Part shown: piece by piece, positions 40,986 to 49,451 of the stretch
Numbering within the stretch: position 1 is the first letter of the stretch
How the letters are laid out: every line of letters begins with the position of its first letter
Origin: SHVZ01 sp041906305
GTDB lineage: Bacteria; Pseudomonadota; Alphaproteobacteria; SHVZ01
NCBI GenBank assembly: GCA_041906305.1
Contig: JAYRJL010000007.1
Location: 124,001 to 188,000 of the forward strand
Length of the DNA stretch: 64,000 bases
Direction of reading: 5' to 3'
Made by a program: the position numbers and the translations under genes
Notes under the pieces: model-generated
What the model was told of the DNA's origin: nothing
Seen by the model: only the letters and a program-made list of their open reading frames with translations
Databases searched by the model: none

Positions 40986-42710
40986 ATGGCCGCATCCAAC
41001 ATCGATCCCGTCCTGACCGAGATCGTCCGCAACGCGCTCGACGCGGTCGCCGACGAGATCGCGCTGATCGTGCTCCGCACCGCCTGCTCCGGCATCGTGC
41101 GCGACTCGATGGACTACTCGACCGCGGTCTGCGACGCCCATGGCGGCACGCTGGCGCAAGGTCTCACCACCCCGCTCCATCTCGGCAGCTTCCACGACGC
41201 GATGCAGGCGCTGATCAAGCGCTACCAGGGCGACATCGCAGAGAAGGACGTCTTCATCTTCAACGACCCATATCTCTCATCGGGCCAGCACCTGCCCGAC
41301 ATCTACATCATCCGGCCGGTGTTCTTCGAAGGCACGTTGGAGGGATGGGCAACCACGGTCGCGCATCACAACGACGTGGGCGGCATCGTCCCGGGCAGCA
41401 ACTCGATCGGCTCGGTCGACATCTACCAGGAAGGGCTGCGCTTGCCCTTCATCAAGCTCAGCGACAACGGCGTCGACAACCAGGCGGTTCTCGACATCCT
41501 CTCGGCGAACGTCCGCGTGCCGGAGAAGGTTCTGGGCGACCTCAACGCCCAGATCGCCGCGACCGCGATCGGCGTCCGCGAGATCCAGTCGCTGTTCGCC
41601 AAGTACGGCAAGGCGACGCTCCGCGCGACCTTCGCCGAGATCCATGACCACGCCGAGCGCCTGGCACGCTCGGTGATCTCCGAGATCCCGGACGGCACCT
41701 ACAGGTTCGAGTCCTGGATCGACGGCTTCGGCGAGAACCCTGAGCCGATCCGCTTCCGCGCCGCGGTCACGGTCGCCGGCGACGAGATCACGGTCGACAT
41801 GGACGGAACCTCGCCGCAGGTGCCGGCCGGCATCAATGCGCCGGTGCCCTTTACCAAGGCTGCCTGCTACGCGGCGATCCGCTCGATCATGGGCGAGGAG
41901 ATCCCGAACGCCCAGGGCTTCACCCGGCCCATCCATGTGAAGGCGCCTCTCGGCTCGATCGTCAATCCGCGCTCGCCCGGCGCCTGCGGTGCCCGCGGCA
42001 TCACCGGCTTCCGTACCATGGACACCGTGTTCGGCGCCTTGGCCCAGGCCGTGCCGCATCGCGTGCCGGCTGACGGCAACGGCGGCTCGTCGATCCCGGC
42101 GATCGGCGGCGAGTACCAGGGCAAGCCCTTCGTCTTCGTCGAGACCTTCATGGGCAACTGGGGCGGCTCGGCCGTCGGCGACGGGCAGGAGGGTGTGACC
42201 CACATGGGCGCCAACCAGTCGAACGTGCCGGTCGAGATGATCGAGGCCGAGTATCCGATCCGCATCGAGCAGTACGGCCTCGTGCCGAACTCGGGCGGGC
42301 CCGGCAAGCATCGCGGTGGGCTCTCGATGATCCGCGACTACCGCTTCCTCGGCGATGCCGGGACGATGACGCTCCGCTCCGACAAGCGACGCTTCCCGCC
42401 CTTCGGCCTCGCCGGGGGCAAGGCGGGCTCGCCCTGTCTTTCGATCGTCAACCCGGACGGCGAGGCGCGGAGCCTGCCGGTGCTGATCACCAACCCGGTG
42501 ACATTGCGGAACGGCGATCTCTTCCGCCACGTGCTTCCGGGCGCCGGCGGCTGGGGCAACCCGTTCGAGCGCGATCCCGAGCGGGTGCTGGAGGACGTGA
42601 AGCTCGGCAAGGTCGACCGCGACCATGCCAAGGCGGCCTACGGGGTCGTCATCACCGGCGAGCCGCCCATGGTCGACGCCGAGGCGACGAGGAAGGCGCG
42701 CGCGGCGTAA
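40986..42710 (+). CDS. hyuB: Hydantoinase/oxoprolinase subunit B
   Basis: This is the partner of HyuA in the heteromeric cyclic-amide hydrolase. It has 574 residues and family landmarks DPVLTEIVRNALDAVADEIALIVLRTACSGIVRDSMDYS, the metal- and substrate-site block FNDPYLSSGQHLPDIY, AHHNDVGG, and the C-terminal GPGKHRGGLSMIRDY. It starts three bases after hyuA's stop. Together they would use ATP to cleave a lactam or imide ring, feeding N-carbamoyl or amide products to the neighbouring amidase and peptidases. No hyuC-type carbamoylase is adjacent. Confidence 0.93.
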   Translation: MAASNIDPVLTEIVRNALDAVADEIALIVLRTACSGIVRDSMDYSTAVCDAHGGTLAQGLTTPLHLGSFHDAMQALIKRYQGDIAEKDVFIFNDPYLSSGQHLPDIYIIRPVFFEGTLEGWATTVAHHNDVGGIVPGSNSIGSVDIYQEGLRLPFIKLSDNGVDNQAVLDILSANVRVPEKVLGDLNAQIAATAIGVREIQSLFAKYGKATLRATFAEIHDHAERLARSVISEIPDGTYRFESWIDGFGENPEPIRFRAAVTVAGDEITVDMDGTSPQVPAGINAPVPFTKAACYAAIRSIMGEEIPNAQGFTRPIHVKAPLGSIVNPRSPGACGARGITGFRTMDTVFGALAQAVPHRVPADGNGGSSIPAIGGEYQGKPFVFVETFMGNWGGSAVGDGQEGVTHMGANQSNVPVEMIEAEYPIRIEQYGLVPNSGGPGKHRGGLSMIRDYRFLGDAGTMTLRSDKRRFPPFGLAGGKAGSPCLSIVNPDGEARSLPVLITNPVTLRNGDLFRHVLPGAGGWGNPFERDPERVLEDVKLGKVDRDHAKAAYGVVITGEPPMVDAEATRKARAA

Positions 42711-42885
42711 GCCGCCGGCCTTTGGCCGCCATTCGTTGACGGACATCTCTTGCGGTAAGTGGGAACCTCTGCGCCTTCGCGGCGTTGGGGAGGTTGTAGC
42801 TCGTCTGCGTACCGCCTAACGCCCCAGTCCCCCTCGGGCCATCCAGTCTCGGTCATCCGATCCCCACCGGAAGTTGGAGACGGCA

Positions 42886-43359
42886 ATGCCTTATCCGAAG
42901 CTTCGGCCGGCTACGTTCATGCCGATCCTCGCGCTTGCGGCACTCCTGGCAGGCTGTGCCGCCCAGATGGCGCCGACGAGCGACGCCGTCATCACGCCAC
43001 CGCCGCCGCCTGGCGAGCGGGCGCACTATCAGATCTTCTTCAAGTCCGACAGCGCCGCCCTGGACGATGAAGGGAGGGCGGTGATCGCCTCCATCGCGTC
43101 CGTCGCGGCGAGTGACAAAAGCCTGAGCGTCCGGGTGATCGGGAAGACCGATCGTGTCGGCGCGCCGCCCGTGAACATGGCCTTGTCCAAGCGGCGGACC
43201 GAGGTGGTTCTTGAGGCCCTTGTCGTCGCGGGCATGCCGACGGCGCGCATCGACTGGGGCTGGACCGGCGAGCGCGGTGCGCCCGTTCCGACCGCCGACG
43301 AGAAATCCGAACCGCGCAACCGCGTCGTCGATATCACCGTGGCCAAGGAGGCTGACTGA
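42886..43359 (+). CDS. OmpA-family lipoprotein
   Basis: This 157-residue outer-membrane lipoprotein anchors to peptidoglycan. The signal peptide ends in the lipobox L21-A-G-C24, so C24 would be lipidated. A proline-rich linker (ITPPPPPGER) leads to the OmpA C-terminal domain: IFFKSDSAALDDEG, then GKTDRVG and NMALSKRR, matching the usual G-x-TD-xxG and NxxLSxxRA elements. The ATG at 42886 has GGAG eight bases ahead. It stands alone, with 175 bases upstream that hold no recognised gene. Confidence 0.88.
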   Translation: MPYPKLRPATFMPILALAALLAGCAAQMAPTSDAVITPPPPPGERAHYQIFFKSDSAALDDEGRAVIASIASVAASDKSLSVRVIGKTDRVGAPPVNMALSKRRTEVVLEALVVAGMPTARIDWGWTGERGAPVPTADEKSEPRNRVVDITVAKEAD

Positions 43360-43448
43360 TCCAGCTGGGGCCGCCTCACGGATTGAGTCGGACGGCTGTT
43401 TTCTCTGCGATAGTATTGCCGTAGGGATTTACCTACGGCGGTTCGACG

Positions 43449-43862
43449 ATGCCATTGGACGATCAGAGTTGGCGCGGCGGGGGTGGCGGACGCCGCCCGT
43501 CAAAGAATGTGCTGGGCGGCAAGCTCGAAGACTGCTCGCTGCAGCCGGTGACGGGATTCTTCCGCAACGGTTGCTGCGACACCTCGCCCGAGGATATCGG
43601 CAGTCATACAGTCTGTTGCGTCACCACGGCCGAGTTCCTGGAGTACTCGAGGAGCGTCGGCAACGATCTCTCGACGCCCTATCCGCAGTACGGCTTCCCC
43701 GGCCTCAAGCCTGGCGACCGCTGGTGCCTCTGCGCGCCGCGCTGGCAGGAAGCGTTGGAAGCGGGTCGTGCACCGAAGGTCGTGCTGCGGGCCACGCACG
43801 AAGGCGCGCTGGCTTATTGCTCGCTCGACGATCTCAAGAAATTCGCGGTCGATCTCCCGTAG
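43449..43862 (+). CDS. DUF2237 family protein
   Basis: This conserved 137-residue protein matches the family almost throughout: NVLGGKLEDCSLQPVTGFFRNGCC, DTSPEDIGSHTVCC, EFLEYSRSVGNDLSTP, FPGLKPGDRWCLCAPRW. Six cysteines are spaced in a way that suggests a metal site or disulfides, but no biochemical function is known. It is cytoplasmic, with no signal peptide. It is followed 32 bases later by the Asp/Glu racemase gene in the same direction. It is widespread in proteobacteria and therefore probably housekeeping. Confidence 0.88.
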   Translation: MPLDDQSWRGGGGGRRPSKNVLGGKLEDCSLQPVTGFFRNGCCDTSPEDIGSHTVCCVTTAEFLEYSRSVGNDLSTPYPQYGFPGLKPGDRWCLCAPRWQEALEAGRAPKVVLRATHEGALAYCSLDDLKKFAVDLP

Positions 43863-43894
43863 GCGAGTTCGCTCCCCTCCTGTACGGTTTCCTC

Positions 43895-44641
43895 ATGACA
43901 GACGATACCGGCGTCCGACGGACATCCAGGCGCATGATCGGCGTGCTCGGCGGCATGGGGCCGCTGGCGACGACCGACTTCATGCGGAAGGTGATCGAGG
44001 CGACGCCGGCGACCAGGGACCAGGACCACATCCCGATGGTGGCCTGGTCGGTGCCACAGATCCCCGACCGTTCGGCTGCGATCTTCGGCAAGGGCGAGTC
44101 GCCGCTGCCGATGATGCTGGAAGGCGTCCGGCGGCTCGAGCAGATGGGCGCCGGCTGCATCGCGATCGCCTGCAATACGGCGCACTACTGGTACGAGGAC
44201 CTGAAGCGGGGCTGCGGCGCAGTGCTGCTGCATATCGGCGACACCGCGGCCGAGAGGCTGGCGGCACTGGGTGTGCCGAAGGGGCCGGTCGGACTGATCG
44301 CGACCGAGGCGACCGTGCACACCAAGGTCTATCAGGATCGCCTGTCCCGGCACGGCTATGAGTGCCTTGTCCTCGATGTTGCGGACAGCGAGCGGCTGTT
44401 CTGGCCCGCCGTCCGCAAGGTCAAGACCGGCGACACCAAGGGCGCGACGCCGCTTCTCGAGGAAGCGGTGGAGCGGCTGACCGCCGCGGGTGCTGCCCGC
44501 GTCGTCCTCGGCTGCACCGAGGTTCCGGTCGGCTTGGCGCCGGCGCGGAAGGAGATCCTGGACCGCTGCTTCGATGCGACCGATGCGCTCGCTCTCGCCT
44601 GCGTCGAATGGGCGTTGGCGGAAACGGTGCGCGCTTCCTAG
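43895..44641 (+). CDS. Aspartate/glutamate racemase family protein
   Basis: This cofactor-independent amino acid racemase or related enzyme has 248 residues. The two catalytic cysteines of the family are C93 (ACNTAH) and C207 (GCTEVP), with the N-terminal block MIGVLGGMGPLATTDF. The ATG at 43895 gives a 13-residue extension before this block; the ATG at 43934 is an alternative start. An AraC-type regulator follows eight bases downstream, and the hydantoinase pair lies nearby, so conversion of D-amino acids from hydantoins or peptides is a reasonable, unproven role. Confidence 0.88.
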   Translation: MTDDTGVRRTSRRMIGVLGGMGPLATTDFMRKVIEATPATRDQDHIPMVAWSVPQIPDRSAAIFGKGESPLPMMLEGVRRLEQMGAGCIAIACNTAHYWYEDLKRGCGAVLLHIGDTAAERLAALGVPKGPVGLIATEATVHTKVYQDRLSRHGYECLVLDVADSERLFWPAVRKVKTGDTKGATPLLEEAVERLTAAGAARVVLGCTEVPVGLAPARKEILDRCFDATDALALACVEWALAETVRAS

Positions 44642-44649
44642 GCCCTCGC

Positions 44650-45423
44650 ATGGGCACGATCGCTCAGGGACGAATCCTTGCCTGGGAGGGCGGCAGCCTC
44701 TGGATCTTCGAGACCCGCGCCCTTGCGGGCTCGGACATGCACACGACCGACTTTCACGCGCACCACGCCATCCAGGTGACCCTCTCCCTCGGAGGGCGCT
44801 TCGAGCTTAGGACACCCGACACGAGCATGCGTGGCGACGCCGTGGCGGTGGCGGCCGATGCGAGCCATGTCTTCCAGGCGGAGGGACTGGTTGCGATCCT
44901 GTTCATCGAGCCGGAGAGCCGGGCCGGGCGGGCTGTCAGTCGAGCGCTGTTTGCAGACGCGCAGCTGGCGAGCATCCCCAGGGAGCGGCTGGGCGACCTG
45001 ATCGACCGTCTGGAAAGGACCTTCCGCGATCCGGTCGCGCGCGACACCGCCTTCGAGGCGCTGGGGCGCGCGACCGTGGCGCGGCTTGCGGGCGAGGCGG
45101 GCGCCGAGATTCCCGATCTCCGTGTGCGGAAGATGATCGCCTATGCGACGAGCGCGATCGACCGGCCGCTCGGCCTTGGCGAGATCGCAAACGTGGCCGG
45201 CCTGTCACCCAGCCGAGCCAGGCATTTGTTCGTCGAGCAGACCGGGCTGCCTTTCCGCACCTATCTCCTCTGGCTGCGCGTGACCAAGGCAGTGGAGATC
45301 TTCGCGAGCGGGCGCTCGCTGACCGAGGCGGCGCACGAGGCCGGATTCTCGGACTCGGCCCATCTCAGCCGGACTTTCCGGCGGATGTTCGGCCTCAACG
45401 CGGCGTCCCTTCGCATCGGGTAG
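44650..45423 (+). CDS. AraC-family transcriptional regulator
   Basis: This regulator has 257 residues. An N-terminal cupin-like sensor (FHAHHAIQVTLSLGGRFEL) precedes two C-terminal helix-turn-helix units: LGEIANVAGLSPSRARHLFVEQTGLPFRTYLLWLR, and SLTEAAHEAGFSDSAHLSRTFRRMFGLNAASLR. Both halves look intact. The start has no clear ribosome site and lies eight bases after the racemase stop, so it may be translated by reinitiation. Possible targets include the racemase unit itself and the metallothionein-like gene directly downstream. Confidence 0.9.
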   Translation: MGTIAQGRILAWEGGSLWIFETRALAGSDMHTTDFHAHHAIQVTLSLGGRFELRTPDTSMRGDAVAVAADASHVFQAEGLVAILFIEPESRAGRAVSRALFADAQLASIPRERLGDLIDRLERTFRDPVARDTAFEALGRATVARLAGEAGAEIPDLRVRKMIAYATSAIDRPLGLGEIANVAGLSPSRARHLFVEQTGLPFRTYLLWLRVTKAVEIFASGRSLTEAAHEAGFSDSAHLSRTFRRMFGLNAASLRIG

Positions 45424-45515
45424 GCGCGGGCGCGTTTTTTAGCCGTTTCGTTCAAGTCGGCGCCGGACGCCGGGCGTAAAAGCGGGGCCTCCCAACCGGA
45501 AACCAGGAGGTTCCA

Positions 45516-45680
45516 ATGTCCAACGCCTGCACCTGCAACCCTTGCACCTGCGCCCCGACCTGCACCTGCTCCCAGGTCAACGCCGCCGCCGACGCGGCTC
45601 CCGAAACCGCGGTCGGTTGCGGCTGCGGTTGCGGCTGCTCGGCCGGCGCATGCACGGCCGAGTGCGACTGCACCGGCTGA
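45516..45680 (+). CDS. Metallothionein-like small cysteine-rich protein
   Basis: This 54-residue protein has 13 cysteines and no aromatic residue or His, the hallmark of metallothioneins. Two clusters are separated by a 16-residue spacer of Gln, Val, Asn, Ala, Asp, Pro, Glu and Thr. The first has three C-x-C pairs (C5, C7, C10, C12, C16, C18). The second has a run of four alternating cysteines (C35, C37, C39, C41), then C46, C50 and C52. A perfect AGGAGG ribosome site stands five bases before the ATG, which argues strongly for real expression. It would bind Cu(I), Zn(II) or Cd(II) thiolate clusters in the cytoplasm. The class differs from the SmtA/BmtA type with its His residues. The metal and regulator are unknown. 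Confidence 0.8.
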   Translation: MSNACTCNPCTCAPTCTCSQVNAAADAAPETAVGCGCGCGCSAGACTAECDCTG

Positions 45681-45696
45681 TATCGGCAACCACCTC

Positions 45697-45727
45697 GCGC
45701 CGGGACGGCTTGGGCCGCCTCCGGCGC
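45697..45727. terminator. Long hairpin between convergent genes
   Basis: GCGCCGG and CCGGCGC pair outside an inner stem CGGC-TTGG-GCCG. It lies between the convergent metallothionein-like gene and the ModA-like gene. There is no U-tract, so it would end or protect transcripts rather than act as a classical intrinsic terminator. Confidence 0.45.
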
Positions 45728-45735
45728 TGGGGGCT

Positions 45736-46494
45736 TCAGTTCGCCGGCGCGGGCTCCATGCCCTTCTCCTTGAGGATCGCCTCGGCCCCTGGCCCCTTCA
45801 GTGCCGCCAGCAGCGCACGCGCGGCACCCGCATCGCGCGCACCGGTGCCGAGCGCGCCGGCATAAACCGTGTAGTTCTGGATCTCGCGCGGGATCGGGCC
45901 GACCAGCGCGGTGCCAGGCACGGCCAGGATCTCGCTGATCTGGTGGAGCGCGATGTCGGCCTTGTCGTCGACCAGCCGCTCGGCGACGAGACCGCCCGGC
46001 ACCAGCACCGCCTTCGCCCTGATCCTGTCGGCGATGCCCCACTTCTCGAACAGCTCGGAAAGATAGATGCCGCTGGAGCCGCCGGCCGCCGGATCGATAT
46101 AGGCGACGGCACGCGCCTTCAGCAGCGCGTCCTGGAAGGCGGCGACGGAACTGATGTCGGGGGCGGGCGTGCCCTTCTTGACGGCGACGCCGATCGCGAC
46201 GCGCGCAAGGCGTACCGCCGAGCCGTCGACGACCTTGCCGGCCTTGACCAGCGGCTCGATGCCGCCGGGCGGCAGGACGACGAGATCGAAGGCCTCTCCG
46301 CCGGAGATGCGTCGGGCGAGCGCGCCCGCGGTGTCGTTGTCGACCGTGACCTTGTGGCCGGTCTGCTTCTCGAAATCGGGCACCAGCGCCGACACGACCG
46401 GCTTGAACGCCCCGGCGCTCAGGACCTTGATCTCGGCGGCGTGAGCGGATGCGGCGGATAGTAGGGCGAGCAGGACCACGGCAAGGCAACGCAT
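45736..46494 (-). CDS. Molybdate-type (ModA-like) solute-binding protein
   Basis: This periplasmic receptor has 252 residues. A signal peptide (VVLLALLSAASAHA) precedes AEIKVLSAGAFKPVVSALVPDFEKQTGHKV, the typical ModA/extracellular-binding start. GGEAFDLVVLPPGGIEPLVKAGKV and the C-terminal GTALVGPIPREIQNYTVYAGAL follow. No modB/modC genes are present, and the second-lobe anion-site residues cannot be confirmed by eye, so tungstate, molybdate or another oxyanion or organic acid is possible. The ATG at 46494 has GGGAG seven bases upstream. Confidence 0.82.
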   Translation of the reverse strand: MRCLAVVLLALLSAASAHAAEIKVLSAGAFKPVVSALVPDFEKQTGHKVTVDNDTAGALARRISGGEAFDLVVLPPGGIEPLVKAGKVVDGSAVRLARVAIGVAVKKGTPAPDISSVAAFQDALLKARAVAYIDPAAGGSSGIYLSELFEKWGIADRIRAKAVLVPGGLVAERLVDDKADIALHQISEILAVPGTALVGPIPREIQNYTVYAGALGTGARDAGAARALLAALKGPGAEAILKEKGMEPAPAN

Positions 46495-46566
46495 GTCTCG
46501 ACTCCCGTTGAGGTGAGCCGATCCTAGCCGCCTCCTTGTAGGCCCCGGATCACATCCGCATCAGCC

Positions 46567-46872
46567 TTAAGCCGCCTCGACGAGTCGGGGCGGCGCGCCC
46601 TTGCCGCGGACCTCCGCCTCCTCGAACTCGGCAGCGGCGATGGCGCGGTCGAGGGCGGCGCGCAATGCCCTGGCAGACTCGAGCGTCAGCTCGACCGCGG
46701 CGCGGACGCCCGCATCGAGCCCGGCGTTGAAGAAATCGAGCGTGATCACGTCGCCGAGCGGCGCGTGGCGGGCATGGTCGTAGGCAACCACGGCCTGGGA
46801 GAGCGGGAACCACTCGTCGCCGCGCTTGGCCATGCCTTCGGCTTCGGTGATCTCGATGATCGAGGTGCACAT
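46567..46872 (-). CDS. Small conserved protein, DUF6295-like
   Basis: This 101-residue protein begins MCTSIIEITEAEGMAKRGDEWFPLSQAVVAYDHARHAPLGDVITLDFFN. That opening, with WFP and YDH motifs, is familiar from a small uncharacterised family (DUF6295 by recollection). The C-terminal half is one long helix rich in Ala/Glu (ARALRAALDRAIAAAEFEEAEV). It starts 11 bases behind the dienelactone hydrolase stop in the same direction, so the two probably form an operon. The function is unknown. Confidence 0.65.
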   Translation of the reverse strand: MCTSIIEITEAEGMAKRGDEWFPLSQAVVAYDHARHAPLGDVITLDFFNAGLDAGVRAAVELTLESARALRAALDRAIAAAEFEEAEVRGKGAPPRLVEAA

Positions 46873-46883
46873 GGCTGCGGCTC

Positions 46884-47642
46884 CTACTTCTTGCCGAGGT
46901 GCTTGCCGAAGAACGCAAACACCTTGCCCCAACCATCCATTGCCTGCTCGGGCCGGTAGATTGGCCGGTGCCAGTAGAAGAAGCCGTGACCGGCGCCGTC
47001 GTAGCGATGGAACTCGTATGATTTGCCGTGCTTCCTGAGCTCGGCCTCGTGCTGGTTCACCTGCTCCGGCGACGGCGCGCGGTCGTCGTTGCCGAAGATG
47101 CCGAGCAGCGGGCAGGAGAGGTCCTTGGTCATGTCGATCGGCGCCATCGGCGTCTTCGGATTGAGCTCTTCCTTGCTCATCACCACGCGACCGCCCCAGA
47201 GGTCGGCGCAGGCATCCACGTCCTTCCGCTGGCTCGCGTAGATCAGCGCGTGCCGGCCGCCCGAGCAGGAGCCGAACAGCCCGACCTTGCCGTTGAGATT
47301 GGATTGCGTGCGCATCCACGCGACCGCGGCGGCGGTGTCGCCGACCATCTGCGCGTCGGGGATGCCGCCTTCGGCTCGAACCTTGGCGGCGACGTCGTCG
47401 GGGTTCTGGTCGGCGCTGCCGGTGCGTTCGTAGAGGTTATGGCAGATGGCGATGTAGCCGTGGTGGGCGAAGCGGCGCGTCGTCTCGATGTAGAGCTCGC
47501 TCCAGCCCGGCATGTGATGGACCAGGACGATGCCCGGGAAGGGACCAGGTCCCGACGGCTTCGCGACGTAGGCCGTGATCGGCGTGCCGCCGTCGCCCTT
47601 GAGCGTCACGTTCTCGCAGGTCATGCCTCGGTAGAACGACAT
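46884..47642 (-). CDS. Cytoplasmic dienelactone hydrolase family protein
   Basis: This alpha/beta hydrolase of 252 residues acts on lactones or related esters. The nucleophile is C126 (GSCSGG), the acid D186 or D187 (FGNDDRAPSP) and the base H219 (GAGHGFF). Unlike the homologue at 21927-22832 it has no export signal. AGGAGG lies seven bases before the ATG at 47642. It is followed by the DUF6295-like gene. Its substrate is unknown; an aromatic ring-cleavage lactone is the classical one. Confidence 0.88.
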   Translation of the reverse strand: MSFYRGMTCENVTLKGDGGTPITAYVAKPSGPGPFPGIVLVHHMPGWSELYIETTRRFAHHGYIAICHNLYERTGSADQNPDDVAAKVRAEGGIPDAQMVGDTAAAVAWMRTQSNLNGKVGLFGSCSGGRHALIYASQRKDVDACADLWGGRVVMSKEELNPKTPMAPIDMTKDLSCPLLGIFGNDDRAPSPEQVNQHEAELRKHGKSYEFHRYDGAGHGFFYWHRPIYRPEQAMDGWGKVFAFFGKHLGKK

Positions 47643-47681
47643 CGGTCTGCCTCCTTGAAGGGATGCAGGATCGTAGCACCC

Positions 47682-47712
47682 GAAAACGGAAACGGGGGGC
47701 CGAAGCCCCCCG
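47682..47712 (-). terminator. Intrinsic terminator with a UUCG-type tetraloop
   Basis: A nine-base-pair stem, ACGGGGGGC/GCCCCCCGT, closes a TTCG loop on the minus strand and is followed by TTTCCGTTTTC. It ends the binding-protein transcript 25 bases after its stop codon and insulates the dienelactone hydrolase gene. Confidence 0.85.
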
Positions 47713-47737
47713 TTCCTACGACACGTATACGGATCGA

Positions 47738-49288
47738 CTACTCGGTCCAGACGTCCCACATGCGCGGGATACGCGCCGGGGCGTAACCCTGCACGTTGGC
47801 CCGGGTCGCCTGGTAGCGGCCGAGGTCGCCGACCTTGATCGCCGGGACCCATTCGAACATGCGCTTCTGGAAGTCGGCGAAGGCCTTCTTCCGCTCGTCG
47901 AGCGAGGTCGAGGTGGTCAGCACCTGGTTGGCGCGGGCGAGCTCGGGATCGGAGACCCACTGCGCGCCCTTGCCTTCGTGGTCGGTGGTGAAGAACGAGG
48001 CGACGTTGTACGGGCCTTCGTAGGGCTCGATGCCCATGCCGAGGGTCCAGAGGCTCCAGCCGTCCGGCTTGTCGCGGAGATTGAAGGCGGTCGGCCAGTC
48101 GACCGTGTTGAGCTTGATGTTGAAGCCGGCCTTCTTCAGCTGCTCGGCGGCGACGACGCCGGTGTCGCGGTGGTTCTGGATGGTCGAGTCGGTGAGGACG
48201 ACGATCTCTTCGCCCTTGTAGCCGGCCTCGGCCAGGAGAGCCTTCGCCTTGGCGAGGTCCTTGACGTTGTACTTGTCCTTGCCGATGTCGCCGGCGAAGT
48301 AGCCGGTGTTCGGATGCTGCCAGCCATGGGTCAGGCGATAGAGGCCTTCACCCGCGATCGCCATGATCTCTTCCATGTCGAGCGCGGCCAGGATCGCCTG
48401 GCGGACCTTGACGTCCTTGGTCGGGCCGAACGAGGCGTTCATGATGATGGTCTGGTAGGCCCAGGGCATCGCCTCGTAGATCTTGATCTGCTTGTTGTCC
48501 TTGAGGCGCTTGTACGAGGACGGCGCCAGCGCGTCGATCGCCTGGACCTCGCCCGCTTCCAGCGCCGCGGCGCGGGCGCCCGGCTCCGGGATGTGGCGGA
48601 AGCGGACGGTGTCGTAATAGGCGGTCTTCTTGCCGCCGAAGCCGTCACGCTTCTGGTAGTTCATGTTCTGGCTGTAGCCGTCGAAGCGCTTCACCAGCAC
48701 GTGGCTGTCGGGCACGTACTCGACGAACTGGAAGGGACCGGTGCCGATGTGCTCGATCTTGCCGCGCTCCTTCGCACCCTCCGACTTCGGCATGATGCCG
48801 GCCGGGGCGCGCGGGCTCGACAGGTTGTCGATCAGGCCCGGGAAGGGCGCGTTGAGCTTGAGCGTGACGACGTACTTCGACGTCGGCGTCATGCTGGTGA
48901 TCGGCTTGATGATCTGGGCCGAGCCGCCGACCTTGCCGTAGCGCTCGAGCGAGGCGATGACGTCCTCGGCGGTCATCTCCTGACCGTTGTGGAACTTCAC
49001 GCCTTCGCGCAGCGTGATCACGTAGGTCAGGCCGTCCGGCGAGATGTCGGCCTTGGTGGCGAGATCCGGGATCGGGTTCGCATTTTCATCGCGCGCGAAC
49101 AGGGTCTCGATCCAGTGCATCGAGATGTTGCGCGAGGCTTCGGCCGTCGAGGCCTGGGCATCGGTCAGCGGCGGCGCCGAGGACGTTCCGACGACGGCAG
49201 CGCCGCCCTTCTTCTGTGCCATCGCAGGCGAAACCGCGAACGCGAGCGCGATCGCGCTTACGGTCGACAGCAGGGTCAATCTGGACAC
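47738..49288 (-). CDS. ABC transporter substrate-binding protein, family 5
   Basis: This periplasmic receptor has 516 residues. A signal peptide (STVSAIALAFAVSPAMAQ) is followed by a Lys/Gly-rich start and SISM-like family blocks: LTYVITLREGVKFHNGQ, IGTGPFQFVEY, VRQAILAALDMEEIMA and AGYKGEEIVVLTDS. It is more distant from the tandem pair than they are from each other. GTG 49288 is chosen: GGGAGG lies eight bases ahead and the signal peptide then starts correctly. The longer open frame adds an implausible hydrophobic N-terminus. An M20 peptidase gene diverges from it, hinting at a peptide-type ligand. Confidence 0.9.
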   Translation of the reverse strand: MSRLTLLSTVSAIALAFAVSPAMAQKKGGAAVVGTSSAPPLTDAQASTAEASRNISMHWIETLFARDENANPIPDLATKADISPDGLTYVITLREGVKFHNGQEMTAEDVIASLERYGKVGGSAQIIKPITSMTPTSKYVVTLKLNAPFPGLIDNLSSPRAPAGIMPKSEGAKERGKIEHIGTGPFQFVEYVPDSHVLVKRFDGYSQNMNYQKRDGFGGKKTAYYDTVRFRHIPEPGARAAALEAGEVQAIDALAPSSYKRLKDNKQIKIYEAMPWAYQTIIMNASFGPTKDVKVRQAILAALDMEEIMAIAGEGLYRLTHGWQHPNTGYFAGDIGKDKYNVKDLAKAKALLAEAGYKGEEIVVLTDSTIQNHRDTGVVAAEQLKKAGFNIKLNTVDWPTAFNLRDKPDGWSLWTLGMGIEPYEGPYNVASFFTTDHEGKGAQWVSDPELARANQVLTTSTSLDERKKAFADFQKRMFEWVPAIKVGDLGRYQATRANVQGYAPARIPRMWDVWTE

Positions 49289-49451
49289 GATGCGAACCTC
49301 CCCTTGGAGCCAAAAGATGAAGACGAAATGAAACCCTATGATGCAATTCAAAGGCATTGCAATCGGGATCGTGCGCATTGGAAATGCGGCGGCGTGACCA
49401 GGCTACGGCCCGGATATGCTATGTGGACGGCGGAATCCCGGAGGGGTGGGA

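Noticed and set aside
45424..45445. Intrinsic terminator after the AraC gene (GC-rich stretch before six T)
   Set aside because: The only pairing is GCGC/GCGC around two bases, too small a loop for a stable hairpin.
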